Shown here piece by piece: positions 45,387 through 54,475 of a DNA stretch of 64,000 nucleotides. Numbering within the stretch: the stretch's first letter is position 1; each line of letters starts with the position of its first letter. The notes under the pieces were generated by a model, which did no database searches, was not told the origin of the DNA, and saw nothing but the letters and a program-made list of their open reading frames with translations. A program made the translations under genes and the position numbers. Source of the stretch: Micromonospora sicca (GTDB lineage Bacteria; Actinomycetota; Actinomycetes; Mycobacteriales; Micromonosporaceae); contig NZ_QGKS01000223.1 of the NCBI RefSeq assembly GCF_003172935.1, forward strand, positions 41,814 to 105,813, in the 5' to 3' direction.

Positions 45387-46847
45387 GTGGGCACAGGACC
45401 TGCATGTGACGCCGTTGAGTTGAGGGTGCACGGGGTATCCGGCGGCACGGCGGAGAAGATTCTCGATCACCCGATCGTGGTGCGGGTGGCCGGGGATCGT
45501 CATGCCGGTTTCTACCGGCCGCGGCCGGGAAGCGGCGCGGCCGGCGGTTCCACTGACGGTGTCGCGGTGGAGGCGTACCGCTGGGGTGCCCTGACCGCCG
45601 GCGCGGCGGTGCGGACCGCTTCGATGGTGCTGTTGTTGCCGTTCATGCTGGGCAACCTCGCGGTCTGGCTGCGCCCGACGCCGACCGACCGGTTCGGGCT
45701 GCTCGGTGCGCTGTGCCGACTGCTCGCCGGCACGCTCACCGCCGCCTTCGTGCTCTCTGTCATCGGCGTCACGCTGGACCTCGTCGGCTGGCAGTGCGTG
45801 CCGTACGACCGGTGCCGGGAGGGCCGCCCCTACCTGTCCTGGCTCGATGAGCTGCCGATGGGTCCGCGTCTGGCCCTGCTGTCGCTCATCCCGCTGCTCG
45901 CGCTGCGGCTGATCTGGGGGATCGGCGTGCGGTCCGCGCGGGCATTCGAGGCTTTCGGACCGCCAGCACCACGTCCGGAGACCTCCGAGCTGCCCGAGAG
46001 CCTCAACACGCGGGGGTTCTGGGACGACGAGCGGACAACGGCCTGGCTGCGTCAGATTCACGTCGGAGTCGGCGCCGGCACGCTCGATGCCAGCCTGCTC
46101 GCCGGGATCGCCGACCCGGAGGCTCCCGTAGACAGGTTGCTGGTCGTCGCCGCGATCGGCCTGCTGGGGTTCTGTGCGGTGCTGCTGTGCCTGCCCGTAC
46201 CGGCGACCCGCGCGGGGGTTCGTCGCCTTCTGCGCCCCCTGCGGGCTGCCACGGTCGCGGTGACCGTCCTGGCCCTCGGCTACGCCGCCCTGCGCGCCGG
46301 CGATCCCGCCGTGGTCGGACAGCTGCCTGGGTACGAAGGCACCACCAGCGGCCTGATCACGGGACAGGGTGTCCTGCTCGTCCTGCTCGCGCTGGTCACC
46401 ATTCTGGTGTTCTTCGGCATCCACGTGGCGTACCCGCTCTACCAGACCACGTGGCTGCTGGCGCTGGCCTACGCCGCGCTCTTCCTCCCCCTCGCCGTCG
46501 GTGCCGTCGCCGCGGCCGCCGCCCAGTCGCCACCCGGTCTGGAGGAGATCGCCCGGTCACTGGGACGCGGGCCGGTGACGGTGCTGCGCACGGTCACCGT
46601 GCCACTCAACCTGCCGGGCATCGGCGCCGGGGCGGCACTGGTGTTCCTGACCTGCATGAAGGAGCTGCCGGCGACCCTGCTGCTGCGCCCCACCGACACC
46701 GACACCCTGGCCACGGAGCTGTGGACGCACACCTCCGTGGCCGCATACGCCGCCGGGGCTCCGTACGCCGGGCTGCTCGTGCTGCTGTCCGCAGGCCCCG
46801 CCCTGATCCTGGCCCGGCGCACCCTCACCGCGAAGGACCGACCATGA
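45387..46847 (+). CDS. Chimeric membrane protein: unrelated N-terminal part joined in frame to the end of a ferric-iron ABC permease
   Basis: About 486 aa from a GTG at 45387 (start uncertain). Residues 1 to about 345 match in style a large actinobacterial membrane protein that begins ELRVHGVSGGTAEKILDHP, with RVAGDRHAGFYRPRPG, EAYRWGALTAGAAVRTAS and several membrane segments. From about YPLYQTTWLLALAYAALFLP (near 46435) the sequence is the C-terminal part of an FbpB/CysT-type permease, with the EAA loop LEEIARSLGRGPVTVLRTVT and ALVFLTCMKELPATLLLRP. The stop overlaps the ATPase start (ATGA) as in an intact fbpBC pair. A deletion seems to have removed the rest of both genes while keeping frame. 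It is unlikely to transport iron. Confidence 0.7.
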   Translation: MGTGPACDAVELRVHGVSGGTAEKILDHPIVVRVAGDRHAGFYRPRPGSGAAGGSTDGVAVEAYRWGALTAGAAVRTASMVLLLPFMLGNLAVWLRPTPTDRFGLLGALCRLLAGTLTAAFVLSVIGVTLDLVGWQCVPYDRCREGRPYLSWLDELPMGPRLALLSLIPLLALRLIWGIGVRSARAFEAFGPPAPRPETSELPESLNTRGFWDDERTTAWLRQIHVGVGAGTLDASLLAGIADPEAPVDRLLVVAAIGLLGFCAVLLCLPVPATRAGVRRLLRPLRAATVAVTVLALGYAALRAGDPAVVGQLPGYEGTTSGLITGQGVLLVLLALVTILVFFGIHVAYPLYQTTWLLALAYAALFLPLAVGAVAAAAAQSPPGLEEIARSLGRGPVTVLRTVTVPLNLPGIGAGAALVFLTCMKELPATLLLRPTDTDTLATELWTHTSVAAYAAGAPYAGLLVLLSAGPALILARRTLTAKDRP

Positions 46848-47884
46848 CCACACTCACCGTCCGGGCCGCGAGCAAGAGCTACGGGGCGGTCCACGCGCTC
46901 CGCGCAGCCGACCTGACGGTGGCGGCCGGAACCCTGACCGCGGTGCTCGGCCCGTCCGGCTGCGGCAAGACCACCCTGCTGCGCACCATCGCCGGGTTCG
47001 AGCGCCTCGACGGCGGAGAGATCCGTGTCGGTGACAGGCCGGTGGCCGGACCCGGCCTGCACGTCGCCCCGCACCGGCGACGCGTCGCCGTGGTGGCGCA
47101 GGACGGCGCGCTCTTCCCGCACATGGATGTGGCCGGCAACGTCGGATACGGCCTCGACCGGGCGGCCCGGCGTGACGGCCGGATCGAGGAGGTGCTCAGC
47201 CTCGTCGGTCTCGCCGGGTACGGCAAGCGGATGCCCCACCAGCTGTCCGGTGGGCAGCAACAGCGGGTGGCCGTTGCCCGCGCCCTGGCACCACGCCCAC
47301 CGCTGATCCTGCTCGACGAACCGTTCACCGCACTCGACGCAAGCCTGCGCGCGGAACTACGCACCGACCTGCGCGCCGCGCTGCGCGCAGACAACGCCAC
47401 CGCCGTCCTGGTCACGCACGACCAGACCGAGGCACTCTCCATCGCCGACCAGGTCGCCGTCATGCACGACGGCAGGGTCAGGCAGACCGCGAGCCCTTCC
47501 GACCTCTACAACCGGCCCGCCGACCAATGGGGCGCCGCCTTCGTGGGCGACGCCAACCTCGTGGACGCCACCGCCCACGGCAGCACGGCCCAGACGCGGC
47601 TTGGCACCCTGCCCCTCTCCAGCTCGCACCACGGGGACGTAACCCTCCTGATACGGCCTGAGCAGCTGCGCCTGAACGACGCTGACACTTCGGGTGTACC
47701 CGCAACCGTCCGTCACTACTTGTTCCACGGCCACGACGCCCTCCTCGACCTCCAGCTACACGACGGAACACGGGTGACCGCACGGATCCTGGATCAGCCA
47801 ACCCACTATCCGTCAGGGACACATGTCAGGCTCACCGTCCGCGGGGCCGCCTACGTGCTACCTAGACCCGCCCCTTCCCGTTGA
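46844..47884 (+). CDS. FbpC-like ferric-iron ABC transporter ATPase
   Basis: 346 aa. Walker A is [20 protein letters not shown], the Q-loop is [13 protein letters not shown], the signature is [19 protein letters not shown], and Walker B is [12 protein letters not shown], with [11 protein letters not shown]. The C-terminal TOBE-like domain ([32 protein letters not shown]) fits the FbpC/PotA group. The preceding permease survives only as a C-terminal piece and no binding-protein gene is near, so this ATPase has probably lost its transporter unless it serves another permease elsewhere. Confidence 0.85.
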   Translation: MTTLTVRAASKSYGAVHALRAADLTVAAGTLTAVLGPSGCGKTTLLRTIAGFERLDGGEIRVGDRPVAGPGLHVAPHRRRVAVVAQDGALFPHMDVAGNVGYGLDRAARRDGRIEEVLSLVGLAGYGKRMPHQLSGGQQQRVAVARALAPRPPLILLDEPFTALDASLRAELRTDLRAALRADNATAVLVTHDQTEALSIADQVAVMHDGRVRQTASPSDLYNRPADQWGAAFVGDANLVDATAHGSTAQTRLGTLPLSSSHHGDVTLLIRPEQLRLNDADTSGVPATVRHYLFHGHDALLDLQLHDGTRVTARILDQPTHYPSGTHVRLTVRGAAYVLPRPAPSR

Positions 47885-48161
47885 CGGCCTCGACGGAACG
47901 ACCACGTCGACGAGGTGCACCGACTGGAACGCCGCTGCGAAGGCCGCCGACCGTAGCCAGCGGTCGGTCGGCCGTACAGCCGGTTCACCCGCAGCAGCCC
48001 AGCCGATCGTCCTGCCGGTCATGGAGCACGTCACCAAGAACATCGTCGAGGCCCGCAGACGCCTCGGCGGTGGCCTCGTTCCCAGGGGAGTGGCCACCGC
48101 CGTCCAGAGCGCCGGGCGCAGCATGTATGGGCTTGTCGGGCGACGGGCGGGACGCCCCACC
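47885..48161. other. Stretch without a supported gene
   Basis: A + strand frame continues past the ATPase stop region with a plausible segment (VMEHVTKNIVEARRRLGGGL, GVATAVQSAGRSMYGLVGRR), but it has no start with a ribosome-binding site and runs into the convergent small gene. I could not assign it; it may be a gene remnant. Confidence 0.25.
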
Positions 48162-48434
48162 TCACTCGCGGCGGTCCTCGTCGATCGGTTCGACCAGCTG
48201 GCGTTGCTCCAGAGCATCAGCTGCGTTGGCATCGGCCGGCAGGGTTGTCGCCGGCAGCCGGTGCTCGCCGATCACCGACTCGCCCTGCTCGACCAGGTCG
48301 GCTTCCGTCGCGCTCTCCGGCTGGGCCGCCGGCGTCTCGTCGGGCTGCCCATCGTCCACGAGCGGTTGCCGCTGCTCGACCGCGTCGGCTTCGGGCGGCA
48401 GCTCCAGCGGGTTGTCGTCCCTACCGATGGTCAT
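48162..48434 (-). CDS. Small acidic protein with EADxVEQ-type repeats
   Basis: 90 aa, rich in Asp, Glu, Pro and Gln, with no hydrophobic segment. Three similar units are seen: PPEADAVEQRQPLVDD, TEADLVEQGESVIGE and NAADALEQRQLVEPID. The sequence looks intrinsically disordered. The ATG at 48434 follows GGAAGGAG at the ideal distance, which makes translation very likely. Short proteins of this style are common in Micromonosporaceae-type genomes but I know no function for them. Its ribosome-binding site lies in the remains of the cyanophycinase gene. Confidence 0.75.
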   Translation of the reverse strand: MTIGRDDNPLELPPEADAVEQRQPLVDDGQPDETPAAQPESATEADLVEQGESVIGEHRLPATTLPADANAADALEQRQLVEPIDEDRRE

Positions 48435-48464
48435 CCCCAGCTCCTTCCGCTCGACGGGTCCTGG

Positions 48465-48860
48465 TCAGTTCCCTGATCCTGGCGTGAGGCAGCGAATCCA
48501 CGCGGGTCCCCGAGCACGGACGCGATCCGGAACTGGTCACCCCGGCGAAGAACACCCCGGTAGCCCCCGTCAGCGCCCCCGCGCATGGGCCGGATTGGCC
48601 TGTTCCCGGTCCTTTAGGCGCAGCGCACAGACGTGCTGCACACCCAGCGCGTCGAAGACCTCGAGGTACTCCGACTCCACCCGGCGCGGCTCACCACTGG
48701 CCGTGGTGATCACCACAATCCGCGCCCGCGGCCCTCCTGACAGGTCCACGAAGCGCTCGAGTATGCCCGTGCCGTCCGAAGCTCTCTGCTCACCTCCACC
48801 GGTGACGACCATCCGGCGGCTCTCCGCTCCAGCAACTCTCCGGGGAACACCCTCCGCCAT
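48465..48860 (-). pseudogene. Cyanophycinase-like (peptidase S51) gene remnant
   Basis: The intact frame to 48570 gives the family's beginning (MVVTGGGEQRASDGTGILER, LSGGPRARIVVITTASGEPR, VFDALGVQHVCALRLKDREQ) and then stops after AHARGR. Past the stop the family's next segments are readable in other frames: ATGVFFAG, then GDQFRIASVLG, then TRVDSL. At least two small indels are therefore present, and the second half of the enzyme, including the catalytic serine region, is missing. Cyanophycinases cleave the storage polymer cyanophycin or related isoaspartyl bonds; this copy cannot work. Confidence 0.65.
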
Positions 48861-48939
48861 CGACCACCTCACCGAACCAACACGCGGGAGGCACCCAGGA
48901 AGCGGGCGCCCAAGTGCAGGCGCCAGGAGCGACGAAGCG

Positions 48940-48965
48940 ACCCGGCACCTCTGAGCGTGCCGGGT
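48940..48965. terminator. Hairpin between the cyanophycinase remnant and the DUF6640-like gene
   Basis: ACCCGGCAC and GTGCCGGGT form a perfect 9-bp stem with an 8-base loop, 93 bases after the end of the leftward DUF6640-like gene. No strong T tract follows on either side. Confidence 0.45.
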
Positions 48966-49057
48966 TACCCCTCGCGGCGGCGCATAGTCTCGACAGCCGC
49001 CCCTGACACGAAAATGCGAGCAACCTCGCCCGCGTTCCTGTCCGCCGGCAATTCAGC

Positions 49058-49477
49058 TCACTGCCGTGCGGCGCGTCGCTCCAACCAGTAGCCGCCGAGC
49101 GCGAGCGCGATCAGGGCGTCCTGGGTGACCAACGAGGCCGGCAGTCCGAGCAGCCGCAGAGGGGGCCCGCCCTCTTCGTAAGGAGACGTTCCAGGCACGG
49201 CGAGGGTCACGTTGAAGGCGCCATAGCGCAGCAGCGGCAGCAGCGCAGCCACCCCGGTCGCAAGCCCCCGCTCCCGCTGTCCATCGCGGGCGAGCAGCCA
49301 GAGCATCATCAGGCCGGACCAGCTTGCGCCGACCACCTCCGCGGTACCGTGCCAGCGGGCGTGCGGGCCGTAACCCGGCCCGAAGGTGTGACGGCGGTTC
49401 CAGTCGGCTATCCACGGCACCAGCGTCATCGCTGCCCCACTCGCAAGGAGCAGGTACCGACCCCACCTTGATCGCAT
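49058..49477 (-). CDS. Small multi-pass membrane protein (DUF6640-like)
   Basis: 139 aa with about four hydrophobic segments (RYLLLASGAAMTLVPWIADW, EVVGASWSGLMMLWLL, LATGVAALLPLLRYGAF, QDALIALALGGYWLE). A polar HTFGPGYGPHARWHG loop with conserved-looking His residues follows the first helix, as in the DUF6640 group. The ATG at 49477 follows GGGAGAA. The function is unknown. It stands alone, with a hairpin downstream. Confidence 0.75.
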   Translation of the reverse strand: MRSRWGRYLLLASGAAMTLVPWIADWNRRHTFGPGYGPHARWHGTAEVVGASWSGLMMLWLLARDGQRERGLATGVAALLPLLRYGAFNVTLAVPGTSPYEEGGPPLRLLGLPASLVTQDALIALALGGYWLERRAARQ

Positions 49478-49877
49478 GGGTTCTCCCTCACGCGCGACTG
49501 GTCGACAGGTCCCTTCCATCGTCGGCCCGGTGACCGTCAACACCCACACATTTCGGCAAGCTCCCGCTGTCTTCGCACCTCCGCCCGCGTCTGCGGGTGA
49601 GGCCTTGGACGAGTGCCATGGCGTGGGCGAGGATGCGTCCCGTACCCACGACGAGCGGCTGTGGGGCGGCGGCGCCGCCCGAACCGGCCACGACGATCGT
49701 GTGGCCGGCGAGGGCCGGCGGAGCTCCGGCCTGGTTCAAGCAAGCCAGTTCGAGGCCGGCGGGACCAGCGGCAGTGTTGACGTTACCGTGCTCGTATCTC
49801 GGATGCACCGTTTGCACCATGGCGCGGTATCGCCACGTGTCCGCAAGATAGGGTGCTCCCCTGGCCGATCGTGGCCG
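49478..49877. other. Region without a supported gene; possible minus-strand remnant
   Basis: The minus strand at about 49600-49800 reads GPAGLELACLNQAGAPPALA and GHTIVVAGSGGAAAPQPLVV, which looks protein-like, but there is no start with a ribosome-binding site and the frame then becomes random. It may be a gene fragment. Confidence 0.25.
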
Positions 49878-50201
49878 TCACCGGGTGCCGGATGTCAGGG
49901 CGTTCAAGACCCCGGTGACAGCGAGTACCCGATGCACCTGGGCGGCGGGATTGACCACAGCGAAACGGCGACCTGCAACCCTGGCCGAGTTCCGCGACTT
50001 GATGAGCGCGGTGATGACGGTGGAGTCGATGAATGTCACCTGGGCGAGGTCGACCTGCACCCGGGTGCCTGCATCAACCGCCTCCTGCAGCAGCGTGTGC
50101 AACTCCTCGGCACCGTTGATGTCGATCTCGCCGGACAGCGCGACAGTCCTCGCGTCACCGTCGGCACGGACCCGATATCGCCAGGTCGGCTCTGGACTCA
50201 C
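49878..50201 (-). CDS. STAS-domain anti-anti-sigma factor
   Basis: 107 aa, a single STAS domain: WRYRVRADGDARTVALSGEI, LLQEAVDAGTRVQVDLAQVT, then the phosphorylation loop FIDSTVITALIK, whose Ser is the site used by RsbV/SpoIIAA-type proteins, and RRFAVVNPAAQVHRVL. It would bind a serine-kinase anti-sigma factor when unphosphorylated. The GTG start follows GAAGGGTGAG and lies six bases after the stop of the kinase-like gene, so the two are co-translated and probably interact. Confidence 0.9.
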   Translation of the reverse strand: MSPEPTWRYRVRADGDARTVALSGEIDINGAEELHTLLQEAVDAGTRVQVDLAQVTFIDSTVITALIKSRNSARVAGRRFAVVNPAAQVHRVLAVTGVLNALTSGTR

Positions 50202-50207
50202 GCCTAC

Positions 50208-50708
50208 TCACCCTTCATCGGCAGATAAGTCGACCCTATCCCTTTCAGGGGGCGAACTGTCCAGAGTGACGGGTGTCGATTGGGGGGTAAGGCAGACGCT
50301 CACTGAGGCAGCGACTCCGGCGGGCCCTCCAGTCACCGTCAGCGTGCCGGTTAGCTGGTGCGCCAACCACAGCCCTCGGCCGCCCGGCACGTCCGCCGCC
50401 GGCATCTCGACGAGCAGGTCACCTATGCCGGCACCGTGATCGGTCACCTCACACACCAGCACATCAGCGCGCAGGTAGAGATCCGCCTGCCCTGCCCCGC
50501 CGCCGTGGCGCACCGCGTTGGTCACCAGTTCATGAACGGCCAGCACGAAGTCGTCTCCGGCTTCGCCGGGCAAGCCGACCGCCGCGACCTGCGCGGCAAG
50601 CAGATGCCGTACCTGCGTCACCGTGGCGCCCGTGAACGGCTGCGACAGCAGCACGACCGGTGGACTCCCGTCCACGCCCACGCTCACCAGGTCACCGCCG
50701 TCGCTCAT
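50208..50708 (-). CDS. RsbW-like anti-sigma regulatory ATPase
   Basis: 166 aa. The HATPase_c fold at about 25-145 shows the N box FVLAVHELVTNAVRHGGG, the G1 box CEVTDHGAGIGDLLVE and the G2 box VPGGRGLWLAHQLTGTL. Such proteins phosphorylate an STAS partner and hold a sigma factor. The N-terminus resembles the SpoIIE-associated anti-sigma group of actinomycetes. It is the upstream gene of a two-gene unit with the STAS gene; no sigma factor or PP2C phosphatase is in the window, so the target is unknown. Confidence 0.88.
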   Translation of the reverse strand: MSDGGDLVSVGVDGSPPVVLLSQPFTGATVTQVRHLLAAQVAAVGLPGEAGDDFVLAVHELVTNAVRHGGGAGQADLYLRADVLVCEVTDHGAGIGDLLVEMPAADVPGGRGLWLAHQLTGTLTVTGGPAGVAASVSVCLTPQSTPVTLDSSPPERDRVDLSADEG

Positions 50709-50957
50709 ACCGGCAGGCTAACCACCAACGGCGGATCCGCGACCGTTGCTCTCCGGCAAGCACACTGCCAGTGACGCAAGGGTATCAAAACCTGCACAAC
50801 TGGCCTCCACAAGGACGCCCGGGAGATTCAGCGCGTCGGGAGGGGTCGGACGCCGGCAGGGGCAGGAGGTGGTGGCTGCCGGGCGTCCAGCAGCCACCAC
50901 GCAACATACGGCACGGACAGGTTCAGGAGAAACTGCTCCAGCACCCCACGCTCTGCG

Positions 50958-53900
50958 TCACCTCGTGTCGGTCGCGGTGAGGGTGAACGGCACTGCGGCG
51001 CCCAGCCACAGCTGGGTGAGGACGTAGTGGGCCCCGCTCGGGATGGTGCCGGACTCGTCCGCGGCCGACGAGGCCGCCGAGCCGAGCAGGGTGCATGACT
51101 CGTCGTAGAAGTACAGGTCGAAGTCGTACGGCGTGACGGTGTCGCTGTGAACCTGCGCCTCGTGTGCCCCGTCGCCGAAGCTGTCCGGCAGCTTGGTGAC
51201 CCAACCGTCCGCGCCCTGCGCCGGCGCGGCCGGCACCGCACAGGCCGTCTTGAACGCGGTGGCGGTCACGCCGGTGGCGTCATCGGCCGTGCCGGTGGAC
51301 GGGTTACCCGCGACGATGAGCCCGCTGTCGGTCACCGGTGCGTCCGGCGGGGACGGCGGCAGCGGCTCCACCCCGATAGCGGTCTGCGAGAAGACCTGCA
51401 GCTCGGCGGTTTGCACGTCGCTCTTCGTCTCGCCCAGCGAGGCGTCGGTCCAGAACCGCACGTACTGCGCCTGCACCGCCTTCGGCAGAGTGAACTGCTT
51501 GTAGTGCAGGTCGGGTGCGGTGGGGCGGGGCGTCTGGTAGCCGAACGCCTCCGGCTTGGTCAGGACGGTCTGCCAGTTCGCCCCGTCGGTGGAGGTCTGC
51601 AGGGTGAACGAGCGCAGCCCCTCGAATCGGGCGGTGGTGAAGGCGCTGACCTGGACCGACGAGATCTGCGCAGGAGCGGCCAGTTTGATCACCGCGTTGC
51701 CGGTCTCCCGGCTGGCTTTCCAACTGCTGGCCTCGGTGTCGTCGATCAGCCGTGCGGCGCCGGTCGCCGTGGCCGAGACAACGGTGGCGCCGTTGGCGGC
51801 AGACGCCAGGTTGGGCGCCAGAGCGAACCGCAACGCGGAGGTGGTGCCGGCGGTGACCTTCACACCAGAAAAGGTCCGAGAGCCGAAACCCTCAGCCGTG
51901 ATGGTCACCGGGTAGGTGCCGGCGGTCACCGGCGCGGAGAACCCGCCGTCCGCGGACGAGGTCCGCAGCGGGGTGACCCTGGCTTCGAAGACGCCCAGGC
52001 TGATGCGGGCGCCGGGGATCGGCTTGCCGGTGGCGGCATTCACGACGGTGCCGGTCAGGGTGCCGTTGCGGGCCGGATTGACGTGCTCGTAGGACGGGGT
52101 GGGGTCGGTGTCGTCGCCGCCGTCGGTGGCGGCGTGCAGGCCCAGGCCCCGCTTGGCGAAGGCACCGTAGACGGTGTCCACCAGCGCGGCATAGTCGGAT
52201 CTGCCGTGGTAGCGGTTGTCCAGTGCGGTGCGGATCGCGTCACGCATGTCGATGAACGAGGGGTCCGCCGGGGACAGCGGCATCGCGTCGGTGACCAACC
52301 GCGCGGCCATCTCACCGCCCGCCGCCTCGCCGTAGCGAGCGACGAGGGCCTTACGCATGTCCCAAAGCGTGGCCGTCCAGATCTCCCCGTCGGAGTGGAC
52401 CTCGGCGCCGCCAAGGTCGTATCCGATGTCACCGAAGCCGGTGGGGTTCTTGTCGTAGCTCCAGTTCCGGATGCCCCGGTCGGTGTTGCCGGTGGCGTGC
52501 TGGCCGACCACGGCCGTGGTGGCGAGCTTCTTGCCGTAGAGATAGTTCAGCGCATACCAGTCGCCCCAGCCCTCACCCATGGAGCCGGACTGGTGGGTGT
52601 TGAGGGCGTTGTCCTCACCACTGACGTACCGGTTGGACAGCCCGTGTGCGTATTCGTGCTCGATGACGGAGGCGTCGAAGTTGCCGTCCGAGTACGGCCC
52701 CTCGAAGCTGTCGTTGACCGGCTCCCACAGGAACATGCCGCTCCAGGCCGGGATACCGTCGGGCAGAGTGAGCATGTAGGCGTTGTCCCGGCCGGTGTAC
52801 GTCGGTGCGCCGCCGCTGGTCGCGCCGGCGTGCACCAGCCCGAGGACCGGGTCTCCACCCGAACCGCCGTTGGCGCCGTTGCTCACCTGGAAGTTGCCCC
52901 CGGACTCGGTGAAGCCCAGCGCCCGGAACTCGTCGTGGATGCGGTTGTGGTGCCAGAACAGGTTCGTCGCCGCCGGATCGAGATCCAGGACATAGCTCGG
53001 CGGTACCGCCTGGCCCTTGCTGCGCGCCCAGTTCGCGGAGTACGCGTAGTTGAACTGCGCGGTCGGGCTCACCGGCCGCGGTCCCTGGTCCGCGGGGACC
53101 AGGAAGTTCGAGTAGTTGGCGTACGTGTTCGCGTTGTTGCCGAAGGTCGTCGGCCCGGCCACGCCCACCAGCCCGGTCGGGTCGACGTAACCCGACGGCG
53201 ACTGGGCGGTCGGTCCGAACGACTTGACGACGGGTGCGCCGCCGGCCGGCGCGCCCGGGTAGTTCTCGTAGACGGTGCCCTCGGCGTCGCGCGCCACCAG
53301 GGACGCCTGGTACAGCGTCTCCCCGGTGGACGCGTCGACCACGGTGTCCCACGCCTGATCCAGGGCCTTGATAAACAGCACGCGGTAGGCCGGCCGGGCG
53401 CCGTCGCGTGTCGGGAACGCCGCCTTCTGCACATACGACTCACCGGCGAAGGGGCCCTTCGCGAAGACCTGGAATCCTGCACGGTCTGCGGTCGGCTGCG
53501 CCGTGTAGGCCACGCCGGGGGCGAGCTTGCTGGCCACACCTTCCAACACCTGGCCGGCGGACAGCTTGTGCCCAGCGGTGAGCCCGCCGCCGCGGGCGGA
53601 GTTGCCGGCGTAGGAGAGGACCTTCCCGTCGCTGGTCACCGCCACGCCGAGGCGCCCCCCGCGGACCGCAGGAACCCCGGCGAACGTCTGCGCGAAGTTC
53701 ACCACGTGCGTGCCGGTGCCGACGAGTTCGTGATCCCGCAAGACCGTCAGCGCCGCGACGTCCGCCGCCGTCAGGCCGAACGCGTCACGATGGGCGTCGA
53801 TGAAGGACCGGGCCACCTCGATCGCGTTCCCCGAACGCGGGCCGGTGAGCCAGCCACCGTCTTTGCGGATCGTCCGAGGCGTGCCGAACCGCCCGTCCCA

Positions 53901-54113
53901 GCTGACCCGCGTGCCGGCGCCCGCGGCGCCCACCAACTCGCGCACCGCAGACAGTTGAGCGTCGGTAGGTCGTACGGACTCCGACGTACGGCGGACATCG
54001 AGCCGCTCGACGCCCGGTGACCCGACATCGACGACGGCCGAAGCGGCCGATGGAGTGAGTGTCAAGACCAGGGCGAAGGCCGCCCCGACGGCCAGCGGTG
54101 GACGGATACGCAT
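50958..54113 (-). CDS. Secreted M36 (fungalysin-type) zinc metallopeptidase with accessory domains
   Basis: 1051 aa. A signal peptide (PLAVGAAFALVLTLTPSAAS) is followed by an FTP-type propeptide to about 300 and an M36 catalytic domain at about 330-680. The zinc motif is VIEHEYAHGLSNRYVSGEDN (HEYAH), with the downstream GSMGEGWGDWYALNYLYG carrying the third ligand Glu. Then come a carboxypeptidase-regulatory-like domain at about 695-790 (GTVVNAATGKPIPGARISLG), a discoidin-like domain at about 795-940 (ISSVQVSAFTTARFEGLRSF) and a short C-terminal domain. It is autoprocessed in known relatives and degrades proteins outside the cell. The ATG at 54113 follows GAGGAG. Confidence 0.92.
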   Translation of the reverse strand: MRIRPPLAVGAAFALVLTLTPSAASAVVDVGSPGVERLDVRRTSESVRPTDAQLSAVRELVGAAGAGTRVSWDGRFGTPRTIRKDGGWLTGPRSGNAIEVARSFIDAHRDAFGLTAADVAALTVLRDHELVGTGTHVVNFAQTFAGVPAVRGGRLGVAVTSDGKVLSYAGNSARGGGLTAGHKLSAGQVLEGVASKLAPGVAYTAQPTADRAGFQVFAKGPFAGESYVQKAAFPTRDGARPAYRVLFIKALDQAWDTVVDASTGETLYQASLVARDAEGTVYENYPGAPAGGAPVVKSFGPTAQSPSGYVDPTGLVGVAGPTTFGNNANTYANYSNFLVPADQGPRPVSPTAQFNYAYSANWARSKGQAVPPSYVLDLDPAATNLFWHHNRIHDEFRALGFTESGGNFQVSNGANGGSGGDPVLGLVHAGATSGGAPTYTGRDNAYMLTLPDGIPAWSGMFLWEPVNDSFEGPYSDGNFDASVIEHEYAHGLSNRYVSGEDNALNTHQSGSMGEGWGDWYALNYLYGKKLATTAVVGQHATGNTDRGIRNWSYDKNPTGFGDIGYDLGGAEVHSDGEIWTATLWDMRKALVARYGEAAGGEMAARLVTDAMPLSPADPSFIDMRDAIRTALDNRYHGRSDYAALVDTVYGAFAKRGLGLHAATDGGDDTDPTPSYEHVNPARNGTLTGTVVNAATGKPIPGARISLGVFEARVTPLRTSSADGGFSAPVTAGTYPVTITAEGFGSRTFSGVKVTAGTTSALRFALAPNLASAANGATVVSATATGAARLIDDTEASSWKASRETGNAVIKLAAPAQISSVQVSAFTTARFEGLRSFTLQTSTDGANWQTVLTKPEAFGYQTPRPTAPDLHYKQFTLPKAVQAQYVRFWTDASLGETKSDVQTAELQVFSQTAIGVEPLPPSPPDAPVTDSGLIVAGNPSTGTADDATGVTATAFKTACAVPAAPAQGADGWVTKLPDSFGDGAHEAQVHSDTVTPYDFDLYFYDESCTLLGSAASSAADESGTIPSGAHYVLTQLWLGAAVPFTLTATDTR

Positions 54114-54475
54114 GGAAGCTCCTCTGAAGGTCGGATCATGCCTGCGTCGTGCCGGAGGTAGTAGCCCCTCGTGATGGACATCGACGTCAACGGCTGAAGC
54201 GCAACAACCATCGGCCAAGCGCCGGCCGGCCGCCGATCACCACCCCGTCCCAGGACTGAGGGATGACCGACACCTCCTTGCCGTCGAGCCGACCCGGCGA
54301 CCGGTGGGAACCGGTACGCGCGGGCTAAGACGCAGGCAGCGTGGCCGGTAGGTACCGGCGGGCGTATCGGCCGTGGCTGCCAGAGCCGGGCATGTGCTGC
54401 GGTTTCACCGGAGCGCCCGTCACAGTCGGTGGCAGGGGGGCACCAGCCTTGAGGTCGCCGCCCCGGTGCCGTTGA

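Noticed and set aside
49488..49820. A 110-codon minus-strand frame as a gene
   Set aside because: About 60 codons look natural, but there is no ribosome-binding site and the C-terminal part is random; kept only as a note on a possible remnant.
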